DNA from: JAQVUB01 sp033809415
GTDB taxonomy: Bacteria > Verrucomicrobiota > Lentisphaeria > Oligosphaerales > Oligosphaeraceae
Reading direction: 5' to 3'
Length of the DNA stretch: 7,430 bases
NCBI GenBank assembly: GCA_033809415.1
Contig: JAPXLT010000241.1
Location: forward strand, 1-7,430
Each line of letters starts with the position of its first letter. Position 1 is the first letter of the stretch. The notes under the pieces are model-generated. The model ran no database searches. It worked only from the letters and a program-made list of their open reading frames with translations, and had not been told where the DNA came from. Positions 6,657 through 7,430 of the stretch are shown here, one piece after another. The translations under genes were made by a program, and so were the position numbers.

Positions 6657-7340
6657 ATGGGCGGCCAGGATCGAGTCCGGCCAGGGGCATCGACCGTCTG
6701 TTCGCGCCGAATTGTACTGGTCCTGGTCGCTGGTGCTATATTGTCTGTCATACTGATTGGTCGCGCGGCCTGGCTGGCTGGAAGACGGGGTACGCCTGAA
6801 GCAGTTGATTTCGAGGAGTTATGCATTCCCGGTTTGCGCGGCAGTATCCTTGATAGGAATGGCAAACCCTTGGCCTGGTCGGAACGGCGTTTGCGCCTGG
6901 CCTGGCAACTTCCGCAGGATAGCACCGATGCATTGGCAATCAGAGAACGCCTGCAAGAGATTCCCGAGTTGCAAAAACACTTGCCGACAGCAGAGGAACT
7001 GCCCGAGTTGCTGGGGCAAAAGCTGGTGCTGGTCGAAGCGTTGTCTGGCTCGCTCGAACCGGAATTGCTTGTGCACGTAGAAAGCGGGGACTTGCTGCTG
7101 GAAGGCTATTTTATCCGGCAGATGTCTGGACATCCGGAAGTTATCGGGCAGGTTGCGGTGGACCCTGTCAGCGGTCTCGAGGTGGGGGTGTCTGGGCTGG
7201 AAAAGGAGTATGATCGCCGTTTGCGGGGCAAGGTTCTGCGCTATGCCAGAACTCCTGGCAGCAGCAGGCTGACGCGATTGTATGATTCTTTCCTCACAGA
7301 TTCCGGAAATGGCGAAAATGTCGTCGTGGAAATTTTTTAA
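6657..7340 (+). CDS. Class B penicillin-binding protein, N-terminal part only (FtsI-like)
   Basis: The 227-residue product has a cytoplasmic N-terminus, a membrane segment (about 19-35) and a PBP dimerisation-type domain. The latter shows RGSILDRNGKPLA (61-73) and SGLEKEYDRRLRG (179-191), both typical of FtsI/PBP2-type proteins. Class B PBPs usually have 550-700 residues. Here the frame ends after GENVVVEIF, where family members normally continue into the transpeptidase domain, so the SxxK, SxN and KTG motifs are all absent. The TAA stop lies in the T6-AA that opens composite repeat copy B. The start at 6657 is preferred over an upstream in-frame ATG at 6549, because GAGG (6644-6647) lies 9 nt away and the membrane anchor then sits near the N-terminus. 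It is either a truncated ftsI, a real stand-alone dimerisation module, or an assembly effect at a repeat. Confidence 0.8.
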   Translation: MGGQDRVRPGASTVCSRRIVLVLVAGAILSVILIGRAAWLAGRRGTPEAVDFEELCIPGLRGSILDRNGKPLAWSERRLRLAWQLPQDSTDALAIRERLQEIPELQKHLPTAEELPELLGQKLVLVEALSGSLEPELLVHVESGDLLLEGYFIRQMSGHPEVIGQVAVDPVSGLEVGVSGLEKEYDRRLRGKVLRYARTPGSSRLTRLYDSFLTDSGNGENVVVEIF

Positions 7341-7430
7341 CCACGAAAAGCACGAAAAGGCTTGGCGCGGACTGATCGCCCGCAACCCACACGGACTTTA
7401 CACGGACGGGACACGGACTTTACACGGACG
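7333..7430. repeat. Composite repeat, copy B (cut by window end)
   Basis: T6-AA-CCACGAA opens the block, with 68 bp (7351-7418) identical to 5549-5616. The 11-bp CACGGAC units start at 7390, 7401, 7412 and 7423, the last incomplete. The unit order differs from copy A (TTTA, GGGA, TTTA). The opening TAA is the stop codon of the PBP-like gene. It lies in direct orientation to copy A, 1.8 kb away. Confidence 0.9.

Noticed and set aside
5530..7430. Composite transposon flanked by repeats
   Set aside because: There is no transposase and no terminal inverted repeats, and the flanking sequences look like dispersed intergenic repeats.

Overview
The window looks like chromosomal DNA from the PVC group, most likely Lentisphaerota (Victivallales-like). 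Three things suggest this: a pseudopilin with a C-terminal H-X9-DG motif beside a large secreted carbohydrate-active protein; a bacterial isoprenoid gene and a cell-division gene of ordinary type; and intergenic DNA filled with short G/C-rich tandem motifs (CGCCAAG, TTTCCGTG, CACGGAC, ATCGGACGG). The assignment rests on recognised gene style, not on a search.

Layout. Positions 1-296 are non-coding: an inverted repeat built from CGCCAAG motifs, a TTTCCGTG-type repeat, and the leader of the first gene. Positions 297-1037 (+) encode a prepilin-type H-X9-DG protein. After 30 nt comes 1068-4184 (+), a secreted protein of 1038 residues with two tandem carbohydrate-binding-like modules, a beta-rich region and a probable TIM-barrel glycosidase domain. 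Positions 4185-4517 are non-coding, with a possible terminator and a second TTTCCGTG repeat that ends 2 nt from the stop codon of ispH. ispH (4518-5417, -) is complete, with all catalytic residues and a good promoter.

Positions 5418-5966 hold the ispH promoter, a composite repeat (copy A), ten 9-bp units that place a GATC every 9 bp, an AT-rich stretch, and the promoter and operator of a division-type operon. The operator is four TGGA boxes exactly 10 bp apart, just upstream of mraZ (5967-6422, +, TTG start). mraZ is tightly followed by a small membrane protein (6425-6655) and by the N-terminal part of a class B penicillin-binding protein (6657-7340). This last gene stops just where the transpeptidase domain should begin, and its stop codon lies in a second copy (B) of the composite repeat, which runs off the window end.

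The pseudopilin and the large secreted protein are probably co-expressed and act at or outside the cell surface. ispH supplies isoprenoid precursors, including the lipid carrier for wall synthesis. The mraZ operon resembles the start of a dcw cluster, but rsmH is absent and the PBP is truncated. The points most worth checking are the truncation at the repeat, the 10-bp-phased MraZ operator, and the repeat family, which ends or begins at gene 3' ends.
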